DNA of 64,000 nt, from positions 4,213,249 to 4,277,248 of the forward strand of contig NC_052672.1 of NCBI RefSeq assembly GCF_016802725.1. The letters are read 5' to 3'. Both the position numbers and the translations under genes were made by a program. Numbering within the stretch: the stretch's first letter is position 1; the number at the start of each line of letters is the position of its first letter. Under the pieces are notes generated by a model. That model was not told the DNA's origin and searched no databases. It was given only the letters and a program-made list of their open reading frames with translations. Shown here one piece after another: positions 44,085 through 53,877 of this stretch. The stretch comes from Solenopsis invicta (lineage: Eukaryota; Arthropoda; Insecta; Hymenoptera; Formicidae).

Positions 44085-46295
44085 TTAAATAACAGATTTC
44101 CGATCGCTATCACTGGCCCAGTCTGCATCAACGTATGCAAGCAGAGGAATAATATTTCTCTTCTTTGGTAGGAACAATCCATATTCCAGTGTACCCTTTA
44201 TGTAACGTAGAATTCGCTTTAGACCAATCCAGTAACTCTCTGTAGCACAATTCTGAAAACGACTAAAATAATTAATTGCTGCACTAATATCCGGACGTGT
44301 GTAAAGCATCAGATACGTTAAACATCCGATCAATTCTCGATAAGGCTTTGTTTCAGTAATACTTTTGATTTCTTCATGATCTTCTTTCTCCTTTGTTTTT
44401 GCTTCCATCGGTGTTTTAGCTGGTTTGCACTCAGTCATGTTGAACCGTTCTAACATTCTCTCCATGAAAGCCTTTTGACTTAGGAATATGCCATTATGCC
44501 GAAAATCAATCTTCATTCCTAAATAATAATGTGGGTTCTTCATGTCTGTAATTGGAAACTCGTGCATTAGCATATCTCTTAATTCTTTTAATTCTCGTTT
44601 ATTATCAGCTGCAATAATAATATCGTCCACATAAAGTAGAAGAAACAGCTTGCTTCGTTTTGTTATACGAGAGTATAAACACATATCATTTTCTGAACGT
44701 TTAAGGTTAAGTCCTTTTACAAAACTATCAAATCTAGCATTCCATGCTCGTGGCGCCTGTTTCAGTCCATAAAGAGATTTGTTTAATTTGCAAACTAATC
44801 CATCTGATTTCTCTAAACCTTGAGGTTTCTTCATATAAATTTCCTCTTCTATAATTCCGTGCAAAAAGGCATTCTTGACATCTAGCTGTCTTGTAAATAA
44901 TTTATTTTGATTAATAAATGAAAAAAGTGTTCTGACCGTTATAATATGTGCAACTGGTGCATAAGTTTCCATATAATCAAAACCTTTTCTCTGAACACAT
45001 CCTTTAACAACTAGACGAGCCTTACACCGCTGAACGTTGTTATCTTGATCTCGTTTGATTTTAAAAACCCATTTGTTGTTAATTGCTTTCTTACCTTCCG
45101 GTAATTTCGTAAGAGTCCAAGTTTTGTTCTCCAATAAAGAGGTAATTTCTTCTTGTACTGCTTTATACCAGTATTCTTTATCTTCTTTCCGTTGAATATC
45201 ATCATAATCTTCTGGTACATCATCAACAAAAGTTTCAGCATTTAAAGCTATTCCAATATATTCATCATAATATTTGGGTTTAGTCTTTAGTCTTGTACTG
45301 CGTCTAAGTTTTTTATTCTTCTGTTCTTCTTTTCTTTCTGAACTGCAAGAACTCCGTTTTTGAACAATTTCTTCTTCATTTGCACTCTCGAAAGAATCAT
45401 TTTCTTCAGAACTATTAATATTCATTCTTGTTTCGTCTCTTGAAATCCTTTCCTCTTGAAATTCCGCTTCCTCATCCTGATGTTTTGTTGAAATCGTCTT
45501 CTTATCTTCATGTTCTATTTGACCGTTTCTATAAAAATCTTCATTTCCATCAAGAACAAACCTTGTTTCATCAAAGATTATATCATGTCCTAAAATGATC
45601 CTCTTCTCTTCCGGACACCATAAACGATACCCGTTCGGACAGTAACCCATCATACGACATTTCTTTGATCTTGAATCAAATTTTCCACCAATTAATTCCT
45701 TGGGTAAACGTAAATAGGCAATACATCCAAAAATTCTTAATTTTTGAACATCCGGTTTTTCTCCATACCATAACTCAGCAGGAACCTTTCCTTTAATAGC
45801 TTCTGTTGGACTTCGATTAATTAAATACACTGCTGTTTGAACTGCTTCTGTCCAAAAACTCTTGCTCACCTTTGAATTTAAAAGCATACAACGTGCTCTT
45901 TCTGTGATAGTACGATTCATCCGTTCCGCCACTCCATTTTGCTGTGGTGTATACCTAATCGTAAATTCAAATTGAATTCCTTGACTAGCGCAGAAATTCT
46001 TCATTTCTGTAGAAAGATATTCTCGTCCGTTGTCACATCTTAATCTACTGAGCTTCTGATTGAAATATGTTTCCACCATTGAATGATAAAGCCTGAAATA
46101 CTTGAAAACTTCACTCTTCTCTCGTAGAGTATACACGACAGTAAAATGAGTAAAATCATCAATAAAAGACAATAAATATTTCTTCTTGTCATAAGATTCA
46201 GTGCCCATAGGACCGCAAACATCACTATGAACCAATTGAAGTGCCCTTTTAGCACGTACACGCGTCTGAGAATGTGGTAATATCGTTTGCTGCAT
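44085..46295 (-). CDS. Copia integrase and reverse transcriptase part
   Basis: 736 residues in one frame. The integrase core has HSDVCGPM (D), CDNGREYLS (D) and QNGVAERMNRT (E). Then comes a Ser/Glu-rich linker. The RT has WVFKIKRD, RLVVKGCVQRKGFDY, TFSFINQ-type and QLDVKNAFLHG (motif A), SLYGLKQAPRAWN, and the YVDDIIIAAD box. It ends at a stop caused by a small deletion after ADWASDSDRKS (near 44090), just before RNase H. Confidence 0.9.
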   Translation of the reverse strand: MQQTILPHSQTRVRAKRALQLVHSDVCGPMGTESYDKKKYLLSFIDDFTHFTVVYTLREKSEVFKYFRLYHSMVETYFNQKLSRLRCDNGREYLSTEMKNFCASQGIQFEFTIRYTPQQNGVAERMNRTITERARCMLLNSKVSKSFWTEAVQTAVYLINRSPTEAIKGKVPAELWYGEKPDVQKLRIFGCIAYLRLPKELIGGKFDSRSKKCRMMGYCPNGYRLWCPEEKRIILGHDIIFDETRFVLDGNEDFYRNGQIEHEDKKTISTKHQDEEAEFQEERISRDETRMNINSSEENDSFESANEEEIVQKRSSCSSERKEEQKNKKLRRSTRLKTKPKYYDEYIGIALNAETFVDDVPEDYDDIQRKEDKEYWYKAVQEEITSLLENKTWTLTKLPEGKKAINNKWVFKIKRDQDNNVQRCKARLVVKGCVQRKGFDYMETYAPVAHIITVRTLFSFINQNKLFTRQLDVKNAFLHGIIEEEIYMKKPQGLEKSDGLVCKLNKSLYGLKQAPRAWNARFDSFVKGLNLKRSENDMCLYSRITKRSKLFLLLYVDDIIIAADNKRELKELRDMLMHEFPITDMKNPHYYLGMKIDFRHNGIFLSQKAFMERMLERFNMTECKPAKTPMEAKTKEKEDHEEIKSITETKPYRELIGCLTYLMLYTRPDISAAINYFSRFQNCATESYWIGLKRILRYIKGTLEYGLFLPKKRNIIPLLAYVDADWASDSDRKSVI

Positions 46296-47730
46296 TTATA
46301 CAAATTTCACATTGACCAATTGCTTTCCTGTCAAACTTTTCTTCTAGCTTAATACCGTTTACCAAAAAAGACAGCCGCTTTAAATTATCATAACCAATGT
46401 GACCAAAACGCTTATGCCATAAATCTATTTTATTTTCCACGCTACAGACATTTGCTATTAACGATTCTCTACAAATATCAAGTTCATATAATCTATTTTT
46501 CCGTATTGCTTCCGCAACCGTACAGTTTCCCTTTTTAATAACTCCTTTACCATTACTAAAAAGAATTGAATAACCATTCATTTCCAGCTTTCGAACTGAC
46601 AATAAATTAAATTGAAGATTTGGTACAAGCAACACTTCTTTAATTGTGATCAAACGTGCTTTTCCATCTACTAATGTACGTACCTGAATTTCTCCATATT
46701 CCGTTGCAAATAATTTATGTCCAGATTTAGCAACATGTATTTGAACAGGTTTCCGTAATACCTTGATATTAAAAAGTTTCTCACCCGAACGCGCTAGATG
46801 TTCCGTCGCACTTGAATCCAAATACCACGTCGAGGTATCTCCGTCGATTTCCGCTTCAACATTGAATGCATATTCCTCTTCTGCAGTTGATTTCTTCTTC
46901 AGATCCTCCGTAGTAATATTTGCACTTCCTGCTTCTTTTATTTTACGAGGTTTCCTGCAGTCAGCCCGTTTGTGTCCATACAAACCACAATTATGACATT
47001 GAAATTGAAATTTCGATTTGTTTTTCCACTGAGATTTCACATTATTTCCACTTCCTTTCTTCACTCCACCTTTACTTGTCGCAAATGCCACATGTTTTCC
47101 ATTGTCCGCATCACTCGATCCGCTACGCTTTGCTTCTTCGTCTAATAAACGATTCTTCACAAAACTTATTTTGAGTAGATCTGGCGATAAAGTTTCTAAA
47201 GCTGTCACAACCGCATCATACTCTGAAGGTAGCGTTAATAATAAATGGCAGACAACATCCGTTTCTTCAACCACGGCACCAGTGGACTTTAACTCACGAA
47301 TAAGCCTATCAAAATTAAGGAAATGTGTACTCATCGTCTCTGTCGTCTCAATTTTCATAGTTAGCAGCTTCTTCCGTATTCTAAGCTGGCTTGCGATGCC
47401 TTTTCTCTCGAAGGTATTTTTGAGAATTCTCCAAATTTCATAAGAAGTTTCTTGATCCTTTACATACTCCAGATGGCTATCGCCTATTCGTTGAACAATA
47501 AGCGATTTACATTTTCGATCGCTTTTAAAGAGAGGCTTTAGCTGCGCTTCTTTCTGTGCCTTCTGTTCCGGTGTGTCCGTATCCTTCAATTCGATCGTCC
47601 GCGTTACCGGCCTTTCAACATAATCAGTTAAATCGTGTTCCGTGAGTAACGTTTCCATGCGAAATTTCCAATTGCTAAAATTGGTTCCATCGAAAAGAGG
47701 TACTTTATATCTGTCTTCTTCCGCCTGCAT
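46249..47730 (-). CDS. Copia gag-protease-GAG_pre-integrase part
   Basis: 493 residues. N-terminal gag (WKFRMETLLTEHDL near 21, UBN2-type region to about 200), a CCHC knuckle CHNCGLYGHKRADC at 245-258, a protease WYLDSSATEHLA near 302 (usual DSGA; Gly is changed to Ser), and the GAG_pre-integrase motif LWHKRFGHIGYDNL near 435 with CEIC. The frame is lost near 46290, where the integrase continues in another frame. The ATG at 47730 follows the leader after the PBS. Confidence 0.9.
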   Translation of the reverse strand: MQAEEDRYKVPLFDGTNFSNWKFRMETLLTEHDLTDYVERPVTRTIELKDTDTPEQKAQKEAQLKPLFKSDRKCKSLIVQRIGDSHLEYVKDQETSYEIWRILKNTFERKGIASQLRIRKKLLTMKIETTETMSTHFLNFDRLIRELKSTGAVVEETDVVCHLLLTLPSEYDAVVTALETLSPDLLKISFVKNRLLDEEAKRSGSSDADNGKHVAFATSKGGVKKGSGNNVKSQWKNKSKFQFQCHNCGLYGHKRADCRKPRKIKEAGSANITTEDLKKKSTAEEEYAFNVEAEIDGDTSTWYLDSSATEHLARSGEKLFNIKVLRKPVQIHVAKSGHKLFATEYGEIQVRTLVDGKARLITIKEVLLVPNLQFNLLSVRKLEMNGYSILFSNGKGVIKKGNCTVAEAIRKNRLYELDICRESLIANVCSVENKIDLWHKRFGHIGYDNLKRLSFLVNGIKLEEKFDRKAIGQCEICINAANDITTFSDACTC

Positions 47731-47842
47731 GTTACGCTAAACCGCACACACGATATAAACTATTTCCGGAACACACGCACAAATTAATACTATTATTATT
47801 ATTTTCACTCGCGTTAACTATTATTACACTGCGCGTTTTAGA

Positions 47843-47856
47843 CTGGGCCCATAACC
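47843..47856 (-). promoter_or_regulatory. Primer-binding site for a half tRNA-iMet
   Basis: Directly inside the 5' LTR the minus strand reads GGTTATGGGCCCAG, the complement of the anticodon arm of insect initiator tRNA-Met (CTGGGCCCATAACC). As known for Drosophila copia, this implies priming by an internally cleaved tRNA-iMet fragment, not by its 3' CCA end. Confidence 0.75.
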
Positions 47857-48096
47857 TGAGAAATAATTAGTGTTCAAATTATAAATGGGCAGAAAAATCT
47901 TTTATTCAAAGAGCAGAAATTACAATCAGCAGTGCGTCAAACTCTTAAGAACGACGTGACAAATTTAATTAAAAAGATGACAGCTGTTTCCATACAACAA
48001 ATTGCTTTTGTTTAATAAAAGAACTCTTTAATACATTCAAGACTTTTAAAGTATCAACTTTACTTTTCTTTACATGTCTAAATTATTCATTTAACA
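47857..48096 (-). repeat. Copia 5' LTR (minus orientation)
   Basis: 240 bp, nearly identical to 43400-43648. Confidence 0.95.
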
Positions 48097-48101
48097 ATAA
48101 A

Positions 48102-48404
48102 ATATTCTACTTATTGTATTAAACTTTTGATGTCATACGTGCCATCATTTTGCTAACATATATTGCTGTTATTATGACATATACAAATGCAAGCTCATGA
48201 CGAGCCGACAGTTTGCTGTCAACATGATATGTTATTATTAATAAAAGTTTGCTCTTAACATTTCGTTAAGTGATGTTGTGTTTTTGCTCTCTTGTTGCTG
48301 ACTCAGTTTTACGTTAAATTCTGTAGCCAGCAAATTGCCGGCAAATTCACAACAATACATGCAATGCATTAATTTGCCCGATGTGCTGAATCTAGTTTGG
48401 TTAT
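48102..48404. other. No gene seen; palindrome-rich spacer before the YqaJ fragment
   Basis: Contains TTGCCGGCAA, GCTGTCAACATG and GACAGTTTGCTGTC words. It ends GTTATTTGGGA, which could be a right terminus of a CCC-class element; no left partner was found left of the Copia insertion. Confidence 0.4.
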
Positions 48405-49085
48405 TTGGGAACCGATGCTGCCAAATTATGTTACGATACAATAAAATCTCATATAGCATGGAATGAAGCAAGAAAATTTAGAATATCCGGTTCAAGAATT
48501 TACAATATTTTTACTTATTTCAAAAATGTAAAACCAAATTGGGAGCAAAACTCAAAATCTTATTTTTGTCCAAAAGAAATTAAAAATAAGTACGTAAAAC
48601 ATGGATTGATGCAAGAACAATTTGAGATAAATGAATATGAAAAAGTTACAGGACAAAAAGTGGTAAAATGTGATTTTGTCATCCTCAATGCTCGTGGGTT
48701 GGATATTCTCCCAATGGAATTATTTTTGGCGCAAGTGGTCCGGAGTTGTTATTAGAAGTTAAATGTCCTTATAAAAGAAAAACGAAAACAATCTATGACT
48801 GCTTAAACTGTTGCTCTTTTTTGGAGAAAGTTTATACTCTTAAAAAGAAACATTCGTACTATGGACAAATTCAGTTGGGTTTACTTATATTAAACATTCA
48901 GAAATGTGACCTTGTTATCTATTCATCCTTTATATAAATCTATGTACATTTTAGAAATTCTGTATGATAAAAACTTTGCCATTGATATGCTGACTAATGT
49001 TCGCTATGTTTATTTGTCAAAAATGCTGCACTGCTTATGTAAGGAAAACGATAAGACCGAAGAAAATACAACATTAAATATTTAA
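48405..49085 (+). pseudogene. YqaJ-type exonuclease fragment, broken
   Basis: The frame begins LGTDAAKLCYDTIKSHIAWN and RKFRISGSRIYNIFTYFK, then after a frameshift near 48690 continues with W-V-G-Y-S-P-N-G (usual S-P-D-G, so the metal-binding Asp is Asn here), GPELLLEVKCPYK (the E-x-K part), and GQIQLGLLILNIQKCDLVIY. A second frameshift near 48930 precedes SMYILEILYDKNFAIDML, ending at 49085. It matches the restriction-endonuclease-fold YqaJ family. It faces the transposase at 50020-53068 tail to tail. Confidence 0.75.
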
Positions 49086-49280
49086 ATTATTTTGGAATTT
49101 ATTTTAATATATTGCAAAAATTATTACAAAAACATTAAATCATATTTTTATTAGTATATTATTAATAATCTAGTTTAAATATAATATCTTTATACATATA
49201 AAAATATAAACATCTATTAAACTAAGTAGTAGAGAAAATCACACATTATCACCAATGAAATCATCACAATTTTAGGAATA

Positions 49281-49354
49281 CAACTAAAATGCTATGTTAG
49301 TATGTTACTGTGGTGGACAAAAGAGTTGCAACTAAAATGCTATGTTAGTATGTT
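49281..49354. repeat. 48-bp tandem duplication; second unit split by the TIR element
   Basis: Unit 1 (49281-49328) runs CAACTAAAATGCTATGTTAG through ACTGTGGTGGACAAAAGAGTTG. Unit 2 starts at 49329 and breaks after TATGTT at 49354. It resumes at 49829 with ACTGTGGTGGACAGAAAAG. Unit 1 is therefore an unoccupied copy of the target. Confidence 0.9.
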
Positions 49355-49826
49355 CCCAGATAGCAAAACGTGATAACTCAATCTGAAGCAAATCATCGCG
49401 CAGATTAAATTGCTTGTTAATTGCTATTACGTTGCCTTTTATTTAATGCGACAAAAATGTTTTAGTCAATTTAGTATCAATATGCTGAGTTTTATTGTCG
49501 AGCAAATGTGGACAAATTATTGAAGTCAATCTGTTTTATCATATTGTGGTAAGTTGTGTTTAGAACTTGCCATTACTATATTTGAAAATTGTTTATAGCA
49601 ATCTGCGAGCAACATGACAGCAACATGTGAGCAACAATTCTCATTTATAACTTATAATAAGTATAATGCTGATAAGTTGTTGGAAACTTGCCGGTATTAT
49701 ATTTTAAAAACTATTGCTGGCAAGAACGTAATGATAAAAGGATACCCGCTTCTGTTGCTTTGCTGACAACTAATATGAATATTTGTGACAAGTTGTCGAC
49801 AACTTGCAATTATTTGGCTATCTGGG
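49355..49826. mobile_element. TIR element 5 with AGTTGTCGACAACT palindromes, 2-bp TSD (TT)
   Basis: 472 bp. The ends CCCAGATAGC and GCTATCTGGG are exact complements. TT flanks both (49353-49354, 49827-49828). The neighbouring 48-bp repeat supplies the empty site TATGTTACTG. The interior has TTGCTGG, TTGCCGG and AGTTGTCGACAACT words, and a degenerate 50-codon frame of no interest. Confidence 0.9.
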
Positions 49827-50086
49827 TTACTGTGGTGGACAGAAAAGTTGCAACATTTTTTTCGATGGTTTTCAGAATGTATCCTGTCACCGAGTGATTA
49901 ATAATTTATTCTTACCTGTGGATCCAAGCAATTACGTTCGATGAGCAAGGCTGTTCTAAAACATCGAAAAAATGTGTTGCCCCTATTCTGTCCTTCATTG
50001 TACATGCCTCATTGTAATTTTAAAATTTGTCAGAAGATAAGATTGGATTAGATATATTAATCAAAGCACATGCAATAATAAATATA

Positions 50087-51015
50087 CGAGGTGTGTTCAA
50101 AAAGTATCGCGAATTTTGTGTTTCTTCAAAAATTATTTATTTATTCATGAATATCTATTTTGTCCCCTTCAAAGTAATCCCCATGAGATATTATACACTT
50201 GTGCCAACGGTTTTTCCAATATTCGAAGCACTTCAAAAAATCATTTTTTTTTATCTTGTTCAGCTCCTCCTTCGATGCCGTCTTTATCTCGTCAAGCGTA
50301 GCGTAACGTCGTCCTTTCATGGGCCTCTTCAGTTTAGGGAACAAGAAAAAGTCACAGGGGGCCAGATCTGGGGAATACGGTGGCTGCGGCATCATTAGTG
50401 TGTTGTTTTTGGCAAAAAAGTCGCGCACAAGCAACGATGTGTGAGCAGGGGCGTTTGGTACGAATTTCGCGGCGACCCGTCTCATGCCCAAATCATTGAT
50501 AAAAATCGAATGGCACGAGCCAATCGATATGTTTAGGTCCTCAGCAACTTCTCTAACGGTGATTCGACGATTGGCCAATACCATTTTCTCCACTTCATTA
50601 ATTTTTTCGTCTGTTGTTGAAGTGCTCGGGCGTCCGGCACGCTCTTCGTCGTTCACATCTTCTCGGCCTTCTGAGAACATTTTGTACCACCGATAAACGT
50701 TGCTTCGGTCCAAGGTAGCTTCTCCGTATGCCACAGTCAACATTCGGAATGCATCCGCGCACTTAATTTCGTTTTTCACACAAAATTTGATACAGGTTCT
50801 TTGATCCATTTTTTTGAATAGGTAAAAATCGAAGACGATCCAAAACACGTGCAAGCAAAGCAGCTGTCAACAATTAAGTGAACATTCAAAATGGCCGAGC
50901 TTGTCGGCATAAGTGAGAGACATGAGTACCAACATAACGCCACAAAAAGATCGAAATTCGAATATACGTAACCCGCGAAAATTCAAAATTCGCGATACTT
51001 TTTGAACACACCTCG
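50087..51015 (-). mobile_element. Mariner element, internally deleted, TSD TA
   Basis: TIRs CGAGGTGTGTTCAAAAAGTA (32 bp in all) are perfect on both sides and flanked by TA (50085-50086, 51016-51017). Length is 929 bp against about 1.3 kb for intact copies. It sits inside the C-terminal coding part of the THAP/DDE transposase and reads in the same strand sense. Confidence 0.95.
50141..50854 (-). pseudogene. Mariner transposase with internal deletion
   Basis: 237 residues against about 345 in the family. It keeps the N-terminal helix-turn-helix pair (IKFCVKNEIKCADAFRML, YGEATLDRSNVYRWYKMFSE, WVNDEERAGRPS-type) and the C-terminal NAPAHTSLLVRDF, PYSPDLAPCDFFLFPKLK and YWKNRWHKCI. The middle with the first catalytic Asp is missing: the joint is at RRVAAKFVP/NAPAHTS. 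The final motif D34D remains (SPDLAPCDFF). The family start is MDQRTCIKF at 50809. Confidence 0.9.
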
Positions 51016-53218
51016 TATAGTCTGCATAAGCAATCAAATTCCATGGAAAACGATTATTTAAAATTTTAAAGATTTTGATTCTTTGATTAACTCTTTCAAT
51101 ATGAACCCTCGCCGCAGCTACATTCCTATTTCGTTCAGCTTCTTCGTGCGACTACTGTTTTTTAGCGCGTAAAAACGGTGGCTGAATTAGTTCTATATTA
51201 TGTGAAGCACATTCATATTCAATTAGAAATCCCTTGTCTACCATAATCGCGTCTTTACCACCTGTCATTTTTTCTAATAGGCCAGATTTCATAAAAATAT
51301 GTTTATCAGACGCCCTACCACAGTATCCTGGACTTACGTATGATAGTGTTCCGGCCGGTGTAACACCTGTTAAATATTTAATAGTAAAATTACACTTGTA
51401 CTGGGAGTAACATCGAATTTGACAACAAAGACATTTCGGTTTTTCAATTGACACTTCGTACCATCAAGAATCACTCTAGTTTTTCTATATTTTTTGAAAC
51501 AGCGTGGCATATTATTATCAATTTCTTCACGACAAGGCCAATATATCAATTGTGATAAGACAGTCGATAAAACAACTACCACAGATTTAAATATTTTTAC
51601 TGCCTACTGCCTACTTACAACAGAAAATAGAAAAGCAAGCATAGTGTAAGATAAATTTTATTTTATCTTTATGAGAGTCAAAAGAATTTGTTCTTTTACA
51701 GATAAATGGCCTTTCCTATTAGAATACTTTACTTGTTCAATAATTTGAGCTAGTTTATTTAAGATTTCTATTGTAGGAATATCGGTGAGTGTATTAAGAA
51801 CTTCATCCGAAGTTACGTAAAATAGAATAGAGTGAGGGCGTACGTCTCCACTAGTTACTTGAGTGCCAACGTTTCTTTTGCTAGTTTTTGATAAAAGAAA
51901 ACCTTCGCATGCCTTCAATTCTCTTTCAAATGTACATGCATCGAAATTGAAATTTCCTTTATTTTGGGAAAATTATTCTTCTGCATCTTTTTCTGAAATG
52001 ACGACGTTAATCATAAGGCAGTTACTTATTTCCCTAATAGAAATATAATAATTAAAATGATGCAACATTTTACATGCACAACATATGCTAAAAATCGTGT
52101 ACAAGAAACTCCGAAAAACATGTTTCAAAACACACCCAAGCATTAATTATAAGACTTGCATTTGTTAAAAGATTATTAAAAGATTATTAAAAAACACTTA
52201 ATATGCAAATACTTATATGTATAATAAAATTAAATAAGCTTGCAATTTCACACTCTGAGCAAAATATAGTCAATCTATTACCTTCAATCAAATTGGCCAA
52301 TACTATGCCCTTTTACAGCATTTTGATTCAATTTTTTCACAAATTGATAAGTTCCTGATTCTATATGTTAAGCATTTGAAATATGAAATTAGCAAAATCA
52401 GATTTCCAAATCTTTTTACCTTTGTGCTTCCAATTGCTCATTTTTACAATTTTGAAAATTTATTTGTCGATGACTTTTATTTTCTCGAGGTCTTGCTATA
52501 GGTTTTTGTTTTTGGGTTCCATGCTTGGGAGTTGATGGGAGATTCAACGAAGGAATTGCATTCTTTTTTAAAACTTTTCTGCGCGAATTTTCACCTAAAA
52601 TAAAATAAAAATATAAAAACTAAAAAATCAGGAAAACAAACTGGATATTTTGTAATTTACCTAAATAACAAAAATCTTTTTTGGTAAAGTGCTTTAAGCA
52701 TACTTTCATGGTATTACTACAAGCTTTCCCAAATTTAAACTTGTTTAACCAAACACTTCGCAAGTCGAGTATTTCGGTGTTTCCAAAATAATTTTTAATT
52801 TTTATTGTTACAGCTTTTGCTTTTGAAAATAAAAGAAATGATAAATTTCGGTCTTTACTTGCAGTCGAATCACATCCTGGTACACTGCAATTTACTTTTG
52901 ATTTTGTACATTTTTTGGGCGAAAAAATCGCAATTTTTTCTGAAAACAATATATTTATAAGTCATATTTCACGTGCAAAATAGGCTCTCTAACCTCTACT
53001 ATATTTTGTGTACATTTTGAGGCAATCATAAAAAAGTATCTAATGTTTAACTTACTTTCTGCAGACATGACTGAAGATATAAATAATAAAATTCACAAAT
53101 ATCTTTAGTTGTCCGAAATTGAATGATAAACATAACCACAGCTGACCCTACTTACAGTAGTTCCGAAATTGACCACCAGATAGCGTATCGCTAGGCAAAC
53201 ATCGCGAATAACGGTAAA

Positions 53219-53255
53219 CGGGCGATCACGTCCCGTAGGTGGACGTGATCGCCCG
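53219..53255. repeat. Perfect hairpin, 15-bp arms, 7-nt loop
   Basis: CGGGCGATCACGTCC and its exact complement GGACGTGATCGCCCG are separated by CGTAGGT. GC-rich in an AT-rich setting; could form a stable cruciform. Confidence 0.85.
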
Positions 53256-53374
53256 TCGAACAAAAATTCTCGCACGTGGAAGACGAATGCACAACAATGC
53301 ACAATATGGCTGCGCAATGCGCATTCTTGTGCGTGTAAACGCTATAACAAGCACCTTCCATAACCGTAACCATA

Positions 53375-53603
53375 AAGGTTGGTTTATGCAGGCCATAACC
53401 GTTAACTTATGCCGTAATCTATAAGAAATTGACCAATCATAGTCGATTATTCTTTTATAACTCGATTATGATTGGTCAATTTCTAACAGATTCCGGCATA
53501 AGTTAGCGGTTACGGCCTGCATAAAACAACCTTAATTATGATTGGTCAATTTCTTATAGATTCCGGCATAAGTTAGCAGTTATGGCCTGCATAAACCAAC
53601 CTT
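53375..53603. mobile_element. Palindromic MITE (AAGGTTGGTTTATGCAGGCC ends), right half duplicated
   Basis: The left end AAGGTTGGTTTATGCAGGCC and the right end GGCCTGCATAAAACAACCTT (53514-53533) are inverted, with CCAATCAT/ATGATTGG inner arms. The right half is repeated at 53534-53603. Related right-end copies occur at 56929-56968 and 61180-61230. Confidence 0.7.
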
Positions 53604-53609
53604 AAGACG

Positions 53610-53693
53610 TACCGTAAGAATTAGCCAATCACAGTCGAGAATTCAGAAATAAGAATTTGAATTCTCGACTGTGATTGGCTAATTCGTACGGTA
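53610..53693. repeat. Perfect 84-bp palindrome
   Basis: TACCGTAAGAATTAGCCAAT through GAGAATTC is inverted around AGAAATAAGAATTT, ending GTACGGTA. Arms are about 35 bp. It shares GATTGGCTAAT words with nearby MITEs. Confidence 0.8.
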
Positions 53694-53784
53694 TATCTTA
53701 TTGTTATGGTTATGGAAGGTGTGTGTATAATCATATGCCGGTAACTTAAGTGCCGTTGACGGGTGACACTCTTTTGAACACAGC

Positions 53785-53877
53785 ACGATTGGACACCAAC
53801 CAATCATCTTGACTTATCTAACCAAACCAACGGAAAAACTCTAGGCATCGGCCGCTGTGAGTGGTGGTGTCCAATCG
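53785..53877. mobile_element. Second copy of the GGACACCACC palindromic MITE
   Basis: The ends CGATTGGACACC and GGTGTCCAATCG are inverted. The centre CTCTAGGCATCGGCCGCT is the complement of the centre of 24730-24872, so it is the same family in opposite orientation. Extra GGTGTCCAATCGTGCGCAC follows at 53881. Confidence 0.75.

Larger units (their letters stand above)
43400..48096 (-). mobile_element. Complete Copia LTR retrotransposon, 4.7 kb, TSD ATAAA
   Basis: The LTRs at 43400-43648 and 47857-48096 start TGAGAAAT and end TTTAACA on the plus strand, and differ by one 9-bp indel and about one base. ATAAA flanks both sides (43395-43399, 48097-48101). The coding strand is minus: gag, protease, integrase, RT and RNase H in Copia order. 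The near-identity of the LTRs implies a recent insertion, though two frameshifts and a changed protease site are present. Confidence 0.95.
50020..53068 (-). pseudogene. THAP-domain DDE transposase (ISL2EU / Harbinger-like), interrupted by a mariner
   Basis: Exons: 53056-53068 (MSAE), 52661-52939 (THAP finger: CSVPGC, then LRSVWLNKF, CLKHFTKKDF), 52420-52594 (basic linker KKNAIPSLNLPSTP), then from 51992 downward the catalytic part. Motifs: RKGHLSVKEQILLTLIK, QLIYWPCREEI, RVILDGT (D), YSQYKCNFTIKYLTGVTPAG, FVSPGY-type, DAIMVDKGFLIE (D) and ARVHIERVNQRIKIFKIL (E). After the mariner (50087-51015) the last residues IIACALINISNP...KF run to a stop at 50020. Stops (TAA near 51975 and 51660, TAG near 51605) and a frameshift near 51450 kill it. 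Confidence 0.75.
53352..53721. mobile_element. MITE with CACCTTCCATAACC ends, containing a nested MITE
   Basis: The left end CACCTTCCATAACCGTAAC and right end (complement CACCTTCCATAACCATAAC) are inverted. A second palindromic element (53375-53603) and another perfect palindrome (53610-53693) lie inside. Confidence 0.65.

Noticed and set aside
48238..48471. 77-codon minus-strand ORF next to the YqaJ fragment
   Set aside because: Overlaps the palindrome-rich spacer; no homology, and antisense to the nuclease start.
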